DNA of 64,000 bases from Euborellia annulipes (Eukaryota; Arthropoda; Insecta; Dermaptera; Anisolabididae): assembly GCA_023213315.1 (NCBI GenBank), contig JAKCPI010004326.1:1-64000 (forward strand), in the 5' to 3' direction. Positions within the stretch are counted from its first letter, which is position 1, and the number at the start of each line of letters is the position of its first letter. Of the stretch, positions 11,411-22,400 are shown piece by piece. The translations under genes and the position numbers were made by a program. Below the pieces are notes generated by a model, which was not told where the DNA came from, searched no databases, and was given only the letters and a program-made list of their open reading frames with translations.

Positions 11411-11591
11411 TTTGAACCCACAGCGATGTTTCGGTCGACTAAGCGATCATCTTCATGGTTAGGATTCGGTCAACAGAAAACCCTCTTATGTTTTTTGATA
11501 GACATATCCAAAAACATAAAAGGGTTTTCTGTTGACCGAACCCTAGCCATGAAGATGGTCGCATAGTAGTCGGAAACATCGCTGTGGAATA
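11411..11591. mobile_element. Palindromic element with hammerhead-like motif in both arms
   Basis: Arms of about 75 bp pair across a centre near 11505: CCACAGCGATGTTTCGGTCG against CGGAAACATCGCTGTGG, and GGTTTTCTGTTGACCGAA repeated inverted. Each arm carries ATGAAGATGRTCG...GAAACATCG, the window's recurrent hammerhead-core-like motif. It is non-coding. Confidence 0.65.
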
Positions 11592-13195
11592 TAATGAAGA
11601 AATAAATATAGCTGCTTGGCAATTTTATTTATCCTGCTATAATATATATTTGAATTTGAATTTTATCAAGATGTTTAAAACTGCATTTCTCTAAATTGAA
11701 ATATTCTCTAGATTTAAAATTTGATTATTGCACATAATTTATAGGGTCATAAATGCCTTAATAGTTTTTTAAGAGTAACCCCAAAAATTTGGTAATTTTG
11801 AAGTGGACCATTCTAATCTAGTATAAATATTTTATTTAGGCCTATATATTAATAATAAATTTCATTTCGAATTAAGACATTATATCTCAATAACCAAAAA
11901 GCACAATGTAAGATAATTTTCTAGATATCAATCAAATTAAATCTTGATTTAGAAAATCGTTATGATTACCATACAACCATTGAATGTCCAATGCAAAACG
12001 CGGTAATAATAATTTAGTATTAATAAAATTCAATTGCAAGTAATTTTAGATAGAGTATGGAATAATATGATAAGAAAAAAAAATATATACCCTAATAGAA
12101 ATAAAAATTTTTCATGCTCATCTAAAAAAATGTAATCGCAAGCTTGTGAGATATTCATTTAATGTAAAAGAGAAGGAGCCATTTAAAAGATAATTTTTTA
12201 TTTTCTCCCCATCTAATTTTAAATTGAGACTAAAGCAATCAGACAGGAAAAAAAAAGAAATTTCATTAAAATTCTAATTCAATTAAAAGGCAAGCTAGTT
12301 ATAATGAAAGGTCTTGTAACGATAATGTCTAAATGATATCGGGTAATTTTAATATTGCCATGATTCATTTTTTACTAATTCTTTAGTTTGAGTATTCATA
12401 AAAGTTCCAACTCATATTAACCTAAATAAAAACACTCTCGTAAAAATCTTCTACTAGAACTCTTAAAAAAGTTTAATATCTTTTCCATCAATAAAAGGGA
12501 TAAAATTTTTACTTATCTTCACTGAAATAAAAGACAAAAAAAAAATAATTTATTAGCTATTATTTTACCTTAAAAATGAGAAGATAATAAGAGTAATACC
12601 AGTAAAAATGAATTAAAATGTGAATTCAAAATTCTAATCTCGCAAGAAAGTTTTTTCAATAAACGATCAATAAATTCTTTATATCGACGCTGAGGCTTGG
12701 GTATGTATTGGGCACATATTTTGTGCTAGAATATGGAAGAATTTTTATATCTAAAAAAGAAAAATTAAAAGGGCTGCCAAGTTATTTATCTACCCTTAGA
12801 GAGTGGAGAAAGGGGGTGGAGGGAGAAAAGCAAATTAAACAAAAATGTATTTCTTCAATATTCCAAGAAGCAATAGTCTTAGAACTAAATAAATATCATT
12901 AATTGTTGTAAGGTAGGTATCCCAAATGACTCACAAAGGATTTTTCAATGAATTACTTCAGAACACTTTTGTGGCGATCTACAGTGCTCAGTTGTTAGAT
13001 ATTTACAATTGAGCATGTGAAGTCCGCTAAAGAGAGATTCGGAAGCAGTTAATTGAAATCTATTAGTGAGTTAGTCAATTGGTTAACTTTCAACGAAACA
13101 AAAAGAAATTATTGCACTTCATATTAGTCTATAATGGCACAACTTGAATTTTTTTTTTTTAAGAATTTAGGTGCTATCAATTGAAATAAATAGGA
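11592..13195. other. AT-rich stretch without recognised gene
   Basis: No protein-like exon or repeat was recognised. An open frame at 12708-12902 (plus) has no supporting features. Confidence 0.45.
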
Positions 13196-13199
13196 ATGA

Positions 13200-13400
13200 A
13201 TTCAAATGTTGTAAAAAGTGACGGTGCCAGCTTTTTCTCAGTGGGAGGGGGGAGGGGCAGGAGTGGGTGCCAACAGGGGAGGGGAAGACAATATAGGCCT
13301 ACATATAGGCTATATCAACAGAGAGCAAAAAAAAAAAAAATTGGGGGCATCCAGGGGGACACATGCCATTGTCGGGGGGGGGGGGGGCACTGCGCCGCAA
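13200..13400. other. G-tract-rich segment
   Basis: Several G runs (GGGAGGGGGGAGGGG near 13240 and about fifteen G near 13374) make a plus-strand G-quadruplex possible. Open frames on both strands here are Gly- or Pro-rich by-products of these runs and are not called. Confidence 0.4.
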
Positions 13401-13413
13401 CTGGTGAAAAAGA

Positions 13414-13560
13414 CCTTTTTTCTAAGCCTTTACGGCAATTTAGGCCATGTAGACTTTTTAAGCTATTAAATATCATATATTTACGATATAATGAGGTCCG
13501 GGCACATTTATTTAAACCATTCGTATCCAAATGATTTAAATAAATTAACCAGAATGTCTG
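13414..13560 (-). mobile_element. SINE-A fragment
   Basis: CGGCAATTTAGGCCATGTAG and the hairpin pair ACCATTCGTATCCAAATG follow the reverse SINE-A order. The head beyond the hairpin is lost. Confidence 0.65.
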
Positions 13561-14686
13561 GAATCAGCGCTTTAAGATTATTTTTATTATTGATATTTGT
13601 CAAACACTCTAACCTCTCGGTCCCCCTCGGTACATATCGTTATAACAATTTAAAAATAAATTTACAATATATAACCCTCAGTAGTCGAGAGGAAAAATTT
13701 AAAAAAAGAAAGAAACCTCTTGGCTGCAGGGAGGGGATAAAAAAAAAACCTTAAACATATAAAAATAAAGATTTTAGGTTATGCGCTTGTATAAAATTAT
13801 TTCTCATAAGTATAGCAATAATCTGTAAAGGACGAGCTGACGACTACAATAAACTGAATTAATTCGATAAGATAAGGATATTTAGTTATAATTATACTAA
13901 TTGCAATCTAAATGACTTGTTGAACCAAATTACCAATAAAGTCTTCTCTCTCTTATTATAATCTAAATAATTATTTATTTATAAGTCGCACGTTTCTAAT
14001 TAAAATCTTTAAATAGACTTATATTTTAAAGTATAGTACTTTACAAAAGTTTTTGGGTTGAATTTATAAACAAAACCATATGGAATCACCATCGCTCAAC
14101 TAGAAGAAAGATTATTCAGAGATGAATCAATATTAGAATGTAAATTCTCTTTGTTTTAAAATCAAAAGGAAAAGATCTAGTCAAAGTTTAATAGATTAAG
14201 GCCTCGAAATATATTTAATGAAAAAGGATCTTCAAAGGATGGGTATTGCTTTATAAGCAACTCCAACTTAAGAATTTTCTTTAACATTGAAAGCTCTGCC
14301 AATTAAGATTTCACATCAATATCCTTTAGCAGAGTTTGGTTTAAGAAAAAGAGCCCGGATGGAAGTGGTAAAGGCTAATTGTTAATAGATAAAATTCAGA
14401 AAGAGGGGAAGAGTATGAATAACTTGAGAAGGTCGATATTTGGGTTGGAACTGAGGTCGGATTGGATTTGTGGGATGGATAGATGTCTTCAAGCACGAAA
14501 GCACGTAACGTAAACAAACAAGGTTCATGGTTAGCATGTGTACCAATACGATTGATAATCAAATTAACCGGGGATATTTGTTTCGAGTCGTACAAAGGAA
14601 TTGTCTATACAAATAGACCTATAATATAGAATATAGGAGTTTAGGCTTTCACAGATGTTATCATTAATAAAAGAATTTTGTTTTCA
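13561..14686. other. Unassigned stretch
   Basis: 13586-13632 resembles the 4733-4776 motif. An open frame at 14341-14595 (minus, 84 codons) has a Ser/Tyr-rich composition and no recognised domain. No gene is called. Confidence 0.35.
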
Positions 14687-15056
14687 GTTTAACTGTGGTT
14701 TATTTGTTAAGATTACAACAATTTCGCCCACTCATTCTGTGGCTTTCTTTAATTAAATTGTACCTGAAGAAGGCTACATGGGCGTAGCCAGACATCTAGT
14801 TGGGGGGGGGGGGGGCAACCACTTGTTAAGCGAGAAGGGGAGTATGTACATTGATTATTAATTATTAATTATTATTATTATTATTATTATTATTTATTTT
14901 CTTTAAATTCTGTATTCTCATTTTTAAAAAAATATATAGACTAGTCTATGTTTTTATAGACAAAAAACTTTCAGGACAAGACAGGGGGCCCCCGCTGGCT
15001 ACGCCCATGCTACAGAATGAGTAGCCGAAATCTTTACAAATAAACCAGAGTTAAAC
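14687..15056. mobile_element. Palindromic element with hammerhead-like core, split by a hAT insertion
   Basis: The outer arms GTTTAACTGTGGTTTATTTG (14687 on) and CAAATAAACCAGAGTTAAAC (ending 15056) pair. Removing the insertion at 14777-15009 restores CTGAAGA, a stem GGCTA.../...TAGCC and GAAA. This matches the spacing of hammerhead ribozyme boxes. Confidence 0.6.
14777..15009. mobile_element. hAT-type MITE (CATGGGCGTAGCCAG ends)
   Basis: Perfect terminal inverted repeats CATGGGCGTAGCCAG and CTGGCTACGCCCATG match those of the 31420-31672 copy. The inside holds a run of about thirteen G and a (TTA)n tract. It interrupts the surrounding palindrome; the repeated target sequence is only partly clear (GCTAC on both sides). 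Confidence 0.8.
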
Positions 15057-15136
15057 GGATAACAAATAAATATATAATCTATTCTAAATGATTTTAATGG
15101 GTCAATTTATAGTTATAATATTAATATAAATAATCA

Positions 15137-15292
15137 AGTTTTTTTTTTTTTTAATTTGTTTAAGGTTAAGGCATCTGAAGCCATTTAAGCCCCATCCCTA
15201 TTTAATTCAATTGATTGGTATCCTATTCAATTCACGGAATGTGAACCTTCGACCTTTGTCACCAGAAGCTAATGCTCTACCTCTGAGCCATA
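15137..15292 (-). mobile_element. SINE-B copy
   Basis: A T-run, a tail with GGCATCTGAAGCCATTTAAG, body CCCATCCCTATTTAATTCAA and a tRNA-like head ending CTAATGCTCTACCTCTGAGC, in minus-strand order. Confidence 0.75.
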
Positions 15293-15726
15293 AATAATCG
15301 AAATAAATATAATTTAATTATAAACAAGTTAGTATTGTATTACCATGGGGTACATAATTTTGTTCGTTTTTGCTTGCTGCAGGATAAGCAACACAAATGA
15401 CAGACTCACTAATGGAGTTAATAGATGAATCGAGATTATTATGATTAGAATATATTTTAATCCAAATTAAATAGTTAATTAAGTTTATTAATAAAGAAGA
15501 GAGTAGAGTGACAGACACAAAGAATTGTTATGCTGGTTAGATTTAATTAATCTCTTTCAAAATTTCTTGATAAATATTAACCTTTTGCGGTGATTCTTAA
15601 TGGGATGAGTCAAGTCATTCACAGTTTATGTTTTAATATAAAAGAGTAATGTATAAGCCTTGTTTGAATGCCAACGTATTCCCTAGTGCTATTCAAAAAG
15701 TTACTCTTGGTAGTGTCTATTTTTAC
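15293..15726. other. Unassigned stretch
   Basis: AT-rich. An open frame at 15318-15518 (minus) has no supporting features. No repeat was recognised. Confidence 0.35.
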
Positions 15727-15998
15727 ATTTTTTTTTTTAAACACTCACACTTTTTTTCTCATTCACACTCACACTCACACACACATTCACATAGTCTTTT
15801 CGGCAACTTAGGCCATATAAGACTTTTTACGATATCCGTTATTGATAAATATACATATATGGGGTCCAGGCATTCTTATTTAAGCCATTTGGTATCCAAT
15901 TGGCTTAAATAAAATCATCGGACTGCCTGGGGTCCAAACCCGCGACGTTTGGTATATGAGGTTAGCACGCTAACCTCTACGCTCTGCCCCGAGGGCTA
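15727..15998 (-). mobile_element. SINE-A, complete copy
   Basis: Reverse order of the reference copy: CACTCACAC tail repeats, CAGTCTTTTCGGCAACTTAG-type tail, internal hairpin, then CCAAACCCGCGAC (B box) and TAACCTCTACGCTCTGCCCC (A box). The head ends in GAGGGCT, the counterpart of the CCCTCGGGGC before A boxes in plus copies. Confidence 0.85.
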
Positions 15999-16145
15999 TT
16001 TTTACATGAAAACAATTTAAGGAGTTACGTATCATAATCTTAATAGTTACATATCATAATCTTAAGTTGTGAGTAAATGAATTCAAGGAAAAAAAAAAAA
16101 AAAAAAAAAAAAATTGAAAATTAATATAACAGTTGAGTAGTTTAC

Positions 16146-16372
16146 CTGTTTGCCTCTTCGAGTTTGGCTAGGAGCGCCAGGTCGCCGGCTGAAGGAGGCA
16201 CACTGGGGGGTGTGAGTTGTGCCGGGTCCTCGGCGCCTGAAGGCAACGAGGCGGGCTGCTGGGTACCAGATACAGCCTCTTCTTGAACAAGTGTTAGAGA
16301 GGTAGATGCAGAGCTCGGCGAATCGCTGTGTGGACCCGATGAATGCGCGACCATGGCCAGCACCGAGCTCAT
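16146..16372 (-). CDS. Candidate first coding exon, Ser/Pro/Ala-rich N terminus
   Basis: The minus-strand frame starts at ATG (16372) and runs 75 full codons to a splice donor, CAG|GTAAAC, with the exon ending at 16146. Only two codons into the intron the frame meets TAA, as expected at an exon edge. The translation opens MSSVLAMVAHSSGPHSD, is Ser/Thr/Pro/Ala-rich and probably disordered, and ends in a charged, possibly helical ALLAKLEEANR. Such N termini are common in transcription factors, but I recognise no family. The exon lies in a GC- and CpG-rich island (16140-16490) typical of a promoter-proximal exon in this AT-rich setting. Arg-rich frames overlapping it on both strands look like by-products. 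The next exon was not found. A 24-base poly-A run lies in the putative intron just downstream. Confidence 0.6.
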
Positions 16373-16467
16373 CGGCGAAACCGCGCGGCCGCATCACCGG
16401 CCAGCGTTGTCGCCTCAGCAACGTCGCGGCATTCACATTCGTTTCCCTTCCATCTCCCAGCGGCCAT
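16369..16467 (-). promoter_or_regulatory. Upstream ORF overlapping the start codon (ATGA)
   Basis: A 32-codon frame begins at ATG (16467, MAAGRWKGNE...) and ends in TGA at 16371-16369, sharing bases with the ATG of the exon at 16372. The ATGA overlap is the arrangement in which translation can end and restart. If the transcript begins upstream of 16467, this uORF would have to be bypassed or used for reinitiation. It may be fortuitous. Confidence 0.35.
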
Positions 16468-16497
16468 CGGACCGCCACTAAAACAAAAGATTCATAA

Positions 16498-17540
16498 ACC
16501 TTATTACTAAAGATCGGACAAAAATATTGGAAAAAGTGCTTTAAAAAAAGTATAAAAATCTTGAATAAAAAGTTGTTTAATAAGCATAAAATTTGACTTA
16601 GAGGGGGGCAAACTTTTTTTTTTCTTAAAATTTACCTACAAATAGATATCTCAAATGTGTTTATTAAACTTTTGTGGTTTGAATTATTATTATTAGGGGA
16701 ATTTTTAATTGATGAGTATAGGCGCCTGAGAACGCTTCCTAATATGATTGCTTGCTAATCCGGTTGCCTATTTTCAAACATCCACATGATTGTCTATAAT
16801 TATTAATTTTCATAATAATAAAAAATTTGTCCAAAACAATATTAAATTTTAAAGGAAAAAGAGATCGAATGGCAGTCACATCGCACAATAATAGGTCTTT
16901 TAGCTGCGGGACTTAAAGTGAAATATAATAAATGAAAAGAGCTAGTGATAAATTTCTTACTGCTCTTCCATTTTTCTTACTCCCCTTTTATCTGGGATTA
17001 TTCTACTAAAATCCATATAGGAAGTCTAGAATATTTTTAAGTCTCTTTATCACCTTCCCCACCCACTTTGCCATTATGTTCAAAAAATATTGGCTCTCGT
17101 CGAATTGAAAAAAAAAAATAAAATAAAATAAAATAAATAATAAACTAGTCGACCAACTCAAATTCAAAAGAAGCAGAACTTTTTCATTTAATAAAACTCA
17201 ACTTTATATATTTAAAAGAAAATTCAAATAAAGAATTTTATAAATTTTTTATTCAGTATATCAATAACAAGTAAAAAGGTTATTTTATAATTTAGAAGAT
17301 TGTGTTTTTAAAAAGGTCGGTTTAGAAGTGTAGCAAAATCTACTAATAAATTTTTGAAAAATTAATAACTCATATTTGGATGGGGATTATGAATTAATCA
17401 TTAAACTTTTGGGAAATAAAGTTAGAGATAAGATGTTGATGAGAGAAGTGGCTGTTCAACGATTAGAATGATAGACAGGAAGAGAGGATGTCAGCCAAAA
17501 GGAGAGCCTCTATCGAATAAAAATCTCAATTCAGAAGAGG
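16498..17540. other. Unassigned; AGGGGAATTTTTAATT fragment near 16695
   Basis: ATTATTATTATTAGGGGAAT near 16683-16702 is the end motif of the palindromic repeat at 611-868, here alone. The remainder is AT-rich, with an (AAAAT)n-like tract near 17110. Confidence 0.4.
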
Positions 17541-17572
17541 TTTCGGTTTTAATTAAATAAATCCATCATCAG
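17541..17572 (-). other. Hammerhead-core-like motif
   Basis: The minus strand reads CTGATGATGG, a spacer of about 15 bases, then AACCGAAACCTC. It has the CUGAUGA and GAAA boxes of hammerhead ribozymes, but only a two- to three-base-pair stem between them. Confidence 0.3.
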
Positions 17573-19156
17573 TTCTTAAGAGATTATCGGCAATCTCACG
17601 ATGTACACCATTGAGATGCAGATAGAGTTGTTATATATTTTATATAAAAATACAATATTTGCATATACCGGTACATATCAGTTGAAGATAATCTCATCCC
17701 CAATAATAAGCACAAAGAGCCCAATTTGTGATCGATTAAGTAACTGTAGAACGGAAAATTCTTCCCGAAAATTAAAACGATTTCCTTTGGGTGAATTAAT
17801 ATTCAAAAAAATAATATTAATAGTAAAGTTCTGCTAGTTTGCCAATACAGTAATAACAACATGTAGGTGTTTGATACCGTAGGTGAGTGGGTATTGGGTT
17901 CAGATAGATTGGAGGCGTAGAGCCGACTGAACAGTTAGGATTTTCATTAATCCGCTTATTTCTTTAAATATTGTGAAATTCTAAAAAGAGAAATATTCTC
18001 TCAATTAGAAAAAATTCATACTGTAGTTTAATAATAAAAAAAAAAAACCTTGATCAGGTGTGAGGTGTGTGTCTTCGTGCATGAAGGCATTGGGTAAATA
18101 AACGGGACTTGTAGCGTTTTGTTCAATGAAATAAAAGTAAAAATAAGAAGTTGGTTATATTTGATTGACATCACTTAAATCTTGGAACTAAACTTGAAAC
18201 TTGTAAACGACTTTGACGACAACAGAGATAAATAATGACATCAACATCTACTTAATGACATTCAAAGTTAAATAACCTCAGTAGTAGTTAAAAAAAAAAG
18301 AAGATACCTTACTAAATAAATAAAGTAAAAGTTGTATACGAAGCGAGTTGTTAAAGCTCTGTTTTCTAATTAGAATAAATAAGTGATAAAAAAAAGAAAG
18401 AGGAAAAATAAGAGTTGGCAAAATAATAATAATATGATAATATATATGGAATTCAATTTAAATAATGTACACGTCTACATTTTATTAAAATGTAAATATC
18501 CGTTTCTCGTAAAAATGAGAAAAGAGCTTCTGTGGTAAGGTAAGAGTTTGTAACAATAAACTTGCTTTTAGAAAATATCGGTGGTTGTGAATAATTCGAT
18601 AGTCTGGTTTTAAAAAATAATCTATATTCTTCGCGGGTTAAATTTAGACTTTGAGTTAACCAGGGGAAGAGAAAAACGATTTCCAATTCTTTTTTAACTG
18701 TCTCTTACAACGCTCAGCAATTGAGAGACATCATGTCTCGAACAGAGAGATACTTGTTTTTTTTTCTAGACAAACGAATTTCAAGAGTTGTGCAAAAAGA
18801 CAACTTTAAAATCATTTATATTTATTTATTGGAGAAAGATGTACTGATATTTAGTTTGTCGATGAAATAAAGGAAAGAAGCGATGATTATTTATAAATCA
18901 GAGTGAATAAAATAAAATAATAGTAAAATGTTTACAAAAATAACTCATAACCTACCTCAAACGTTGGGAACTATTCCAAAAATGTTAATATGATAATCTA
19001 GAAAATCGTTAATCTCTAATTATATTCTACGCTTGTCTTTAACAGAAGCATCCCTTCGCTTCTTTTAGTTAACTTAACAAGATATATTAGCAAAACAAAT
19101 TTGGAAGAGAGGTTGCCAAAAAATTTAAAAAAAAAAATGTCTAATTTGTAGCCGAT
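17573..19156. other. Unassigned stretch
   Basis: 18050-18115 (GTGTGTCTTCGTGCATGAAG and TAAATAAACGGGAC) resembles the distal end of the D repeat at 54.28 kb. Open frames at 17601-17837 and 18453-18686 have no recognised domain or splice support. Confidence 0.35.
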
Positions 19157-19185
19157 GTTTCGAGCGTCCATCAAGTCATCTTCAG
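19157..19185 (-). other. Hammerhead-core-like motif
   Basis: The minus strand reads CTGAAGATGACTTGATGG, then ACGCTCGAAACATCGGC. Boxes and spacing match the other copies; the stem is weak. Confidence 0.35.
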
Positions 19186-19658
19186 AGCAAACCAAATTGC
19201 CAACAAAATTTAGGAGATGTGATTTTGATATTTACATATTGTTTGTACACGTTATTTGAGCTGATATGTGTAGGTGGCACAACTTATATTTACGAATGGT
19301 GGAGCCTCACTTTGACCCTGTAGATGTACGTGACGTCAGTTACAAAATATAAAAAAAATTTATTTTATCGCCTTACTGCCCACTGGGACCTCTGCCCGCC
19401 TCCATCATCCAGTTAAAGATCTAAAGTATGAATAATTTAAAATTATAATAACATTAATTGAATTCAGAGAGCTTGCAAAGGGGTACGTTTTCCCTTCCAT
19501 TTCGATAAAAATTTATTTCAATTGAATTGGCTTCCTATAAATTGAAAATAATAGGGGCGAAGTCTAGCCTACCAAATACCTAAGTAGTTCTTTAAAAAAA
19601 TATAGTGATTAATTAAGGAGTTCCGCTCTGATTTTTAAGTTTGTTTAATTATAATATT

Positions 19659-20327
19659 AAAAAATCTGGTGTGACTGATCGCACAGCACACAACTTTCTT
19701 TTACCCTTCGGCAAGAGAAAGTTGTGCACTGTGCTTGTCACACCAGATTTTTTGTGCCGAGATATATTTAGTTTCCGCCGATATATTAGAATTAAAGATA
19801 TAATTTTTTTTTTTTTTAAACACTCACACTTATTTCCTATTCACACGCACATACACACAGTCTTTTCGGCAACTTAGGCCATTTAAGACTTTTTACGATA
19901 GGCTACTCGTTATTTGTAAATATATCTTTTGAGGGTCCAGGCATTCTTATTTATTTATTTATTTATTTAATTAGTTAAGAAATATTCACACATTTGGTAT
20001 CCAAATGGCTTAAATAAAATCATCGGACTGCCTGGGAGCCGAACCCTCGACCCTTGGTATACAAGGTAGGTGCGCTATTAACTACACCAAGAAGGCCAAA
20101 TAAAATTTATAAACATGGGAAAATATTTATATTTTGTTACCATGACAACCATATCTCCTATCTTTCCTAAGAAGTACAAAGAGTAGAGTGTGCTTCATAA
20201 GATTTCAATGCCAAAATGAGAATATACATTTTAAAGAGTATCTAAAAAATAATTGAATTTTTGACATAAATCCAATACTTCCTTCCTCTCTATATATTAA
20301 CAGACATAGGTAAGAGAAAGTAAAAAT
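19659..20327 (-). mobile_element. H element split by SINE-A, internally deleted
   Basis: Starts with the hairpin end (AAAAAATCTGGTGTGACTGA to GTCACACCAGATTTTTT). SINE-A lies at 19804-20096. The body then resumes at AAATTTATAAACATGGGAAA, and the terminal GGTAAGAGAAAGTAAAAA is at 20327. The central GTCTGT/TACTAGTAC part is missing. Confidence 0.85.
19804..20096 (-). mobile_element. SINE-A inserted in an H element
   Basis: A T-run and CACTCACAC tail, CAGTCTTTTCGGCAACTTAG, hairpin CATTTGGTATCCAAATGG, and a head with GAGCCGAACCCTCGACCC and TAACTACACCAAG. It also carries a short (TTTA)n expansion near 19950. Its entry point matches the SINE-B junction in the H copy at 55.59 kb. Confidence 0.82.
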
Positions 20328-20424
20328 TAGCAAGATGAGAATATTTTTGAGGCCTGAGAGCTGGTTTATGTTCTAGGTATATGCAAACTAGATATTTTAT
20401 TTTGTATTTCTAATATATCTAGAG

Positions 20425-20645
20425 CAGAGGTTCCCAACCTTTTTTGATGTGCGGCCCACTTTTTTCATAATTTTTGATGTGCGGCCCACTTTTTCCGTAA
20501 AAAAAAAAAACGCTGAGGCCCAGTGTATATATATAATTTTATATAAATATATATAATTTTTATCTTTTCTTAGACGTCCGCTTGCCCAGTTCCAATCAGC
20601 TCGCGGCCCACAACTGGGCCGCGGCCCACGGGTTGAGAACCGCTG
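20425..20645. mobile_element. hAT-type MITE with 8 bp TSD ATCTAGAG
   Basis: Ends CAGAGGTTCCCAACC and GGTTGAGAACCGCTG form imperfect inverted repeats, flanked on both sides by ATCTAGAG (20417-20424 and 20646-20653). GTGCGGCCCACTTTTT is repeated inside. The 8 bp TSD and CAG start are typical of hAT; there is no coding capacity. Confidence 0.88.
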
Positions 20646-20653
20646 ATCTAGAG

Positions 20654-21230
20654 TAAGGTGCTAATGGCCAATGACTAAAAGCACGAGCAATAAAAAAAAA
20701 ATCAAAATTTAGGCTATAGTACCGTGGTAGAGTTTGACTTTGCGTACTACCAGGGCGATATACTGTAAAAGCTTTCTCAGCCTTCTACCAGAAAGAACAT
20801 TAGATACCCTTTTATTTGATAGCCTCCGTCCATTCCGATCACTCCATGTCAACGACAGTGATTAATATTTTATTAAATGTAAAGGCAGAAATAGTGTCTT
20901 ATAGGCATATTGTTGCATAGTGATTAAAAATATTCAATCAAGTGAATATAAACGCATTTGAGACCTTACTAAGCTTACTTATTAAAAAAGTTATCCTATA
21001 GAAATATTTATTCTGGAAATTTAAATTTTATAATTAGAACATTTGATGAAATGTAGAATTTTAATTTATAAAAAAGTCATTTAATTTTAATTAAATAGAA
21101 TAAAATTTCTCTTCCTGGTGGAACATTAAGTAAATTTAATTTGTGTGTTCTTAGCTAAAATTGAAATGTCAGGATCGATGGCATCCGTTGCAATGGCTTT
21201 AATGGGATTAAATAATTAGCTTCCTCCGTA
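20654..21230. other. Unassigned stretch
   Basis: GCGTACTACCAGGGCGATAT near 20743 resembles GCGTACTACCAAACGTTAGA near 31707, suggesting a minor shared repeat. No gene was seen. Confidence 0.35.
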
Positions 21231-21465
21231 CTGATTGTCTACTAAGGAGAGCTGATCCAGGCCAGAACGTGGTCATACCCATGCCGCTTCCGTAGACGGC
21301 CCACTGACCTAATCCCTTCCAATCTCCCCACTCTACCTTCTCATTCCTCACACTTGATAGCCCCTATACAAATAAAACTCTCTTATTTTTTTAGATAGAC
21401 TCCACAACAGGTTTATTTCTTAGTGAACCTGAACTAATCCGAGTTATTATTCTACAAGTGGTAGA
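21231..21465 (+). mobile_element. Possible LTR fragment
   Basis: A unique segment of higher GC ends TTATTCTACA and is followed by AGTGGTAGAGCCCGC, which resembles an LTR end next to a tRNA primer-binding site (TGGTAGCAGAGC-like in copia elements). CTATACAAATAAA could serve as TATA or poly-A signal. No second LTR or internal region is present, so the call is tentative. Confidence 0.25.
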
Positions 21466-21477
21466 GCCCGCTTTTGA

Positions 21478-21573
21478 TATGCAAATGGCTTAAATAAAAT
21501 CATCGAACTGCCTGGGTAACCCGCGAGCCCTGGTATAGAAGGCAAGCACGCTACCCCAAGCCAGAGGGCTTTT
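21478..21573 (-). mobile_element. SINE-A head fragment
   Basis: GCAAATGGCTTAAATAAAAT, CGAACTGCCTGGGTAACCCG and GCAAGCACGCTACCCC are the reverse SINE-A head, followed by the GAGGGCT end. The tail half is absent. Confidence 0.75.
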
Positions 21574-22210
21574 TTTTTTAATAATGAATTTTTTTTTTTT
21601 GAAATTTTTTTATCAAATTTATAACAGTAAAATAAATAATAGCAAGATATATATAGGTAGTAATAATAATATAATTATAAATTCAAATTATTCTCATTTG
21701 TTTGATTAATTAAAACAAAAACAGTTTAATTGATTCGGAATATGGTAATGAAATATATAAACAAATTATTATTGGAAATTTTTTAATACTAAATTTTTGT
21801 ATAATTTTCAAAATTGATATGAAATTGTTTTGTCAAATAGAAAAATAAAATACTGAAATATTCCATTTTCTCTTTATTAATTGAACAGATTAAATCATTA
21901 TCGGTTAAATTCATGTAATTTAAGCTAAAATTGGACGGTGGCTGAATGACCCTCGTGATGCAATTGAATTTTAGGAGGAAAAAAGATTATTTCATTCGAT
22001 TTTAATAAATCTCTTTTGAAAGAGAAGACAATTCAATTCCAATTGCAAATTGAGATTATTGTCTTTTGGAGTGAATGATCTTTTAATTATTAAATTTTTA
22101 ATTACTAGAAAAGTATCAATATTAATACTCTTCATATTTTTCCAAAAGGGTTAAATTCTATTATTCTAAGACAAAATGTAAGAAAAATGATAGCACAAAT
22201 ATTTATTACA
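21574..22210. other. AT-rich stretch without recognised gene
   Basis: Very AT-rich with T runs near 21570-21600. No frame or repeat of note. Confidence 0.45.
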
Positions 22211-22400
22211 TAGTTACTGTATGGGTCGTTTTGATAACTTACCTACCCCAACATTAAAATAGCCTCCCTATGGGGAAATACATGGTGTGTGACTTCAGCA
22301 TTAAAATAGCTGAAGGACAAACACCATGTATTTCCCCATAGGGAGGCTATTTTAATATTGGGGTAGGTAAGTTATAAAACGACCCATACGGAGTAATTAC
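22211..22400. mobile_element. Near-perfect hairpin element, ~80 bp arms
   Basis: Left arm TGTATGGGTCGTTTTGATAA and CCTCCCTATGGGGAAATACA pair with the right arm to GACCCATACG. The loop contains a smaller nested hairpin (TTCAGCATTAAAATAGCTGA). Such structure suggests a MITE; the TSD was not resolved. Confidence 0.75.

Noticed and set aside
13196..13534. 112-codon Gly/Arg-rich frame
   Set aside because: It is driven by G runs and a SINE-A fragment, and frames are open on both strands, which points to composition rather than coding.
16083..16478. 131-codon Arg-rich frame overlapping the exon at 16.1-16.4 kb
   Set aside because: It uses the alternative frame of a GC-rich exon, is Arg-rich as off-frame reads of such DNA are, and ends in a poly-Phe run from the intronic poly-A tract. 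The Ser/Pro-rich frame with the splice donor is the better choice.
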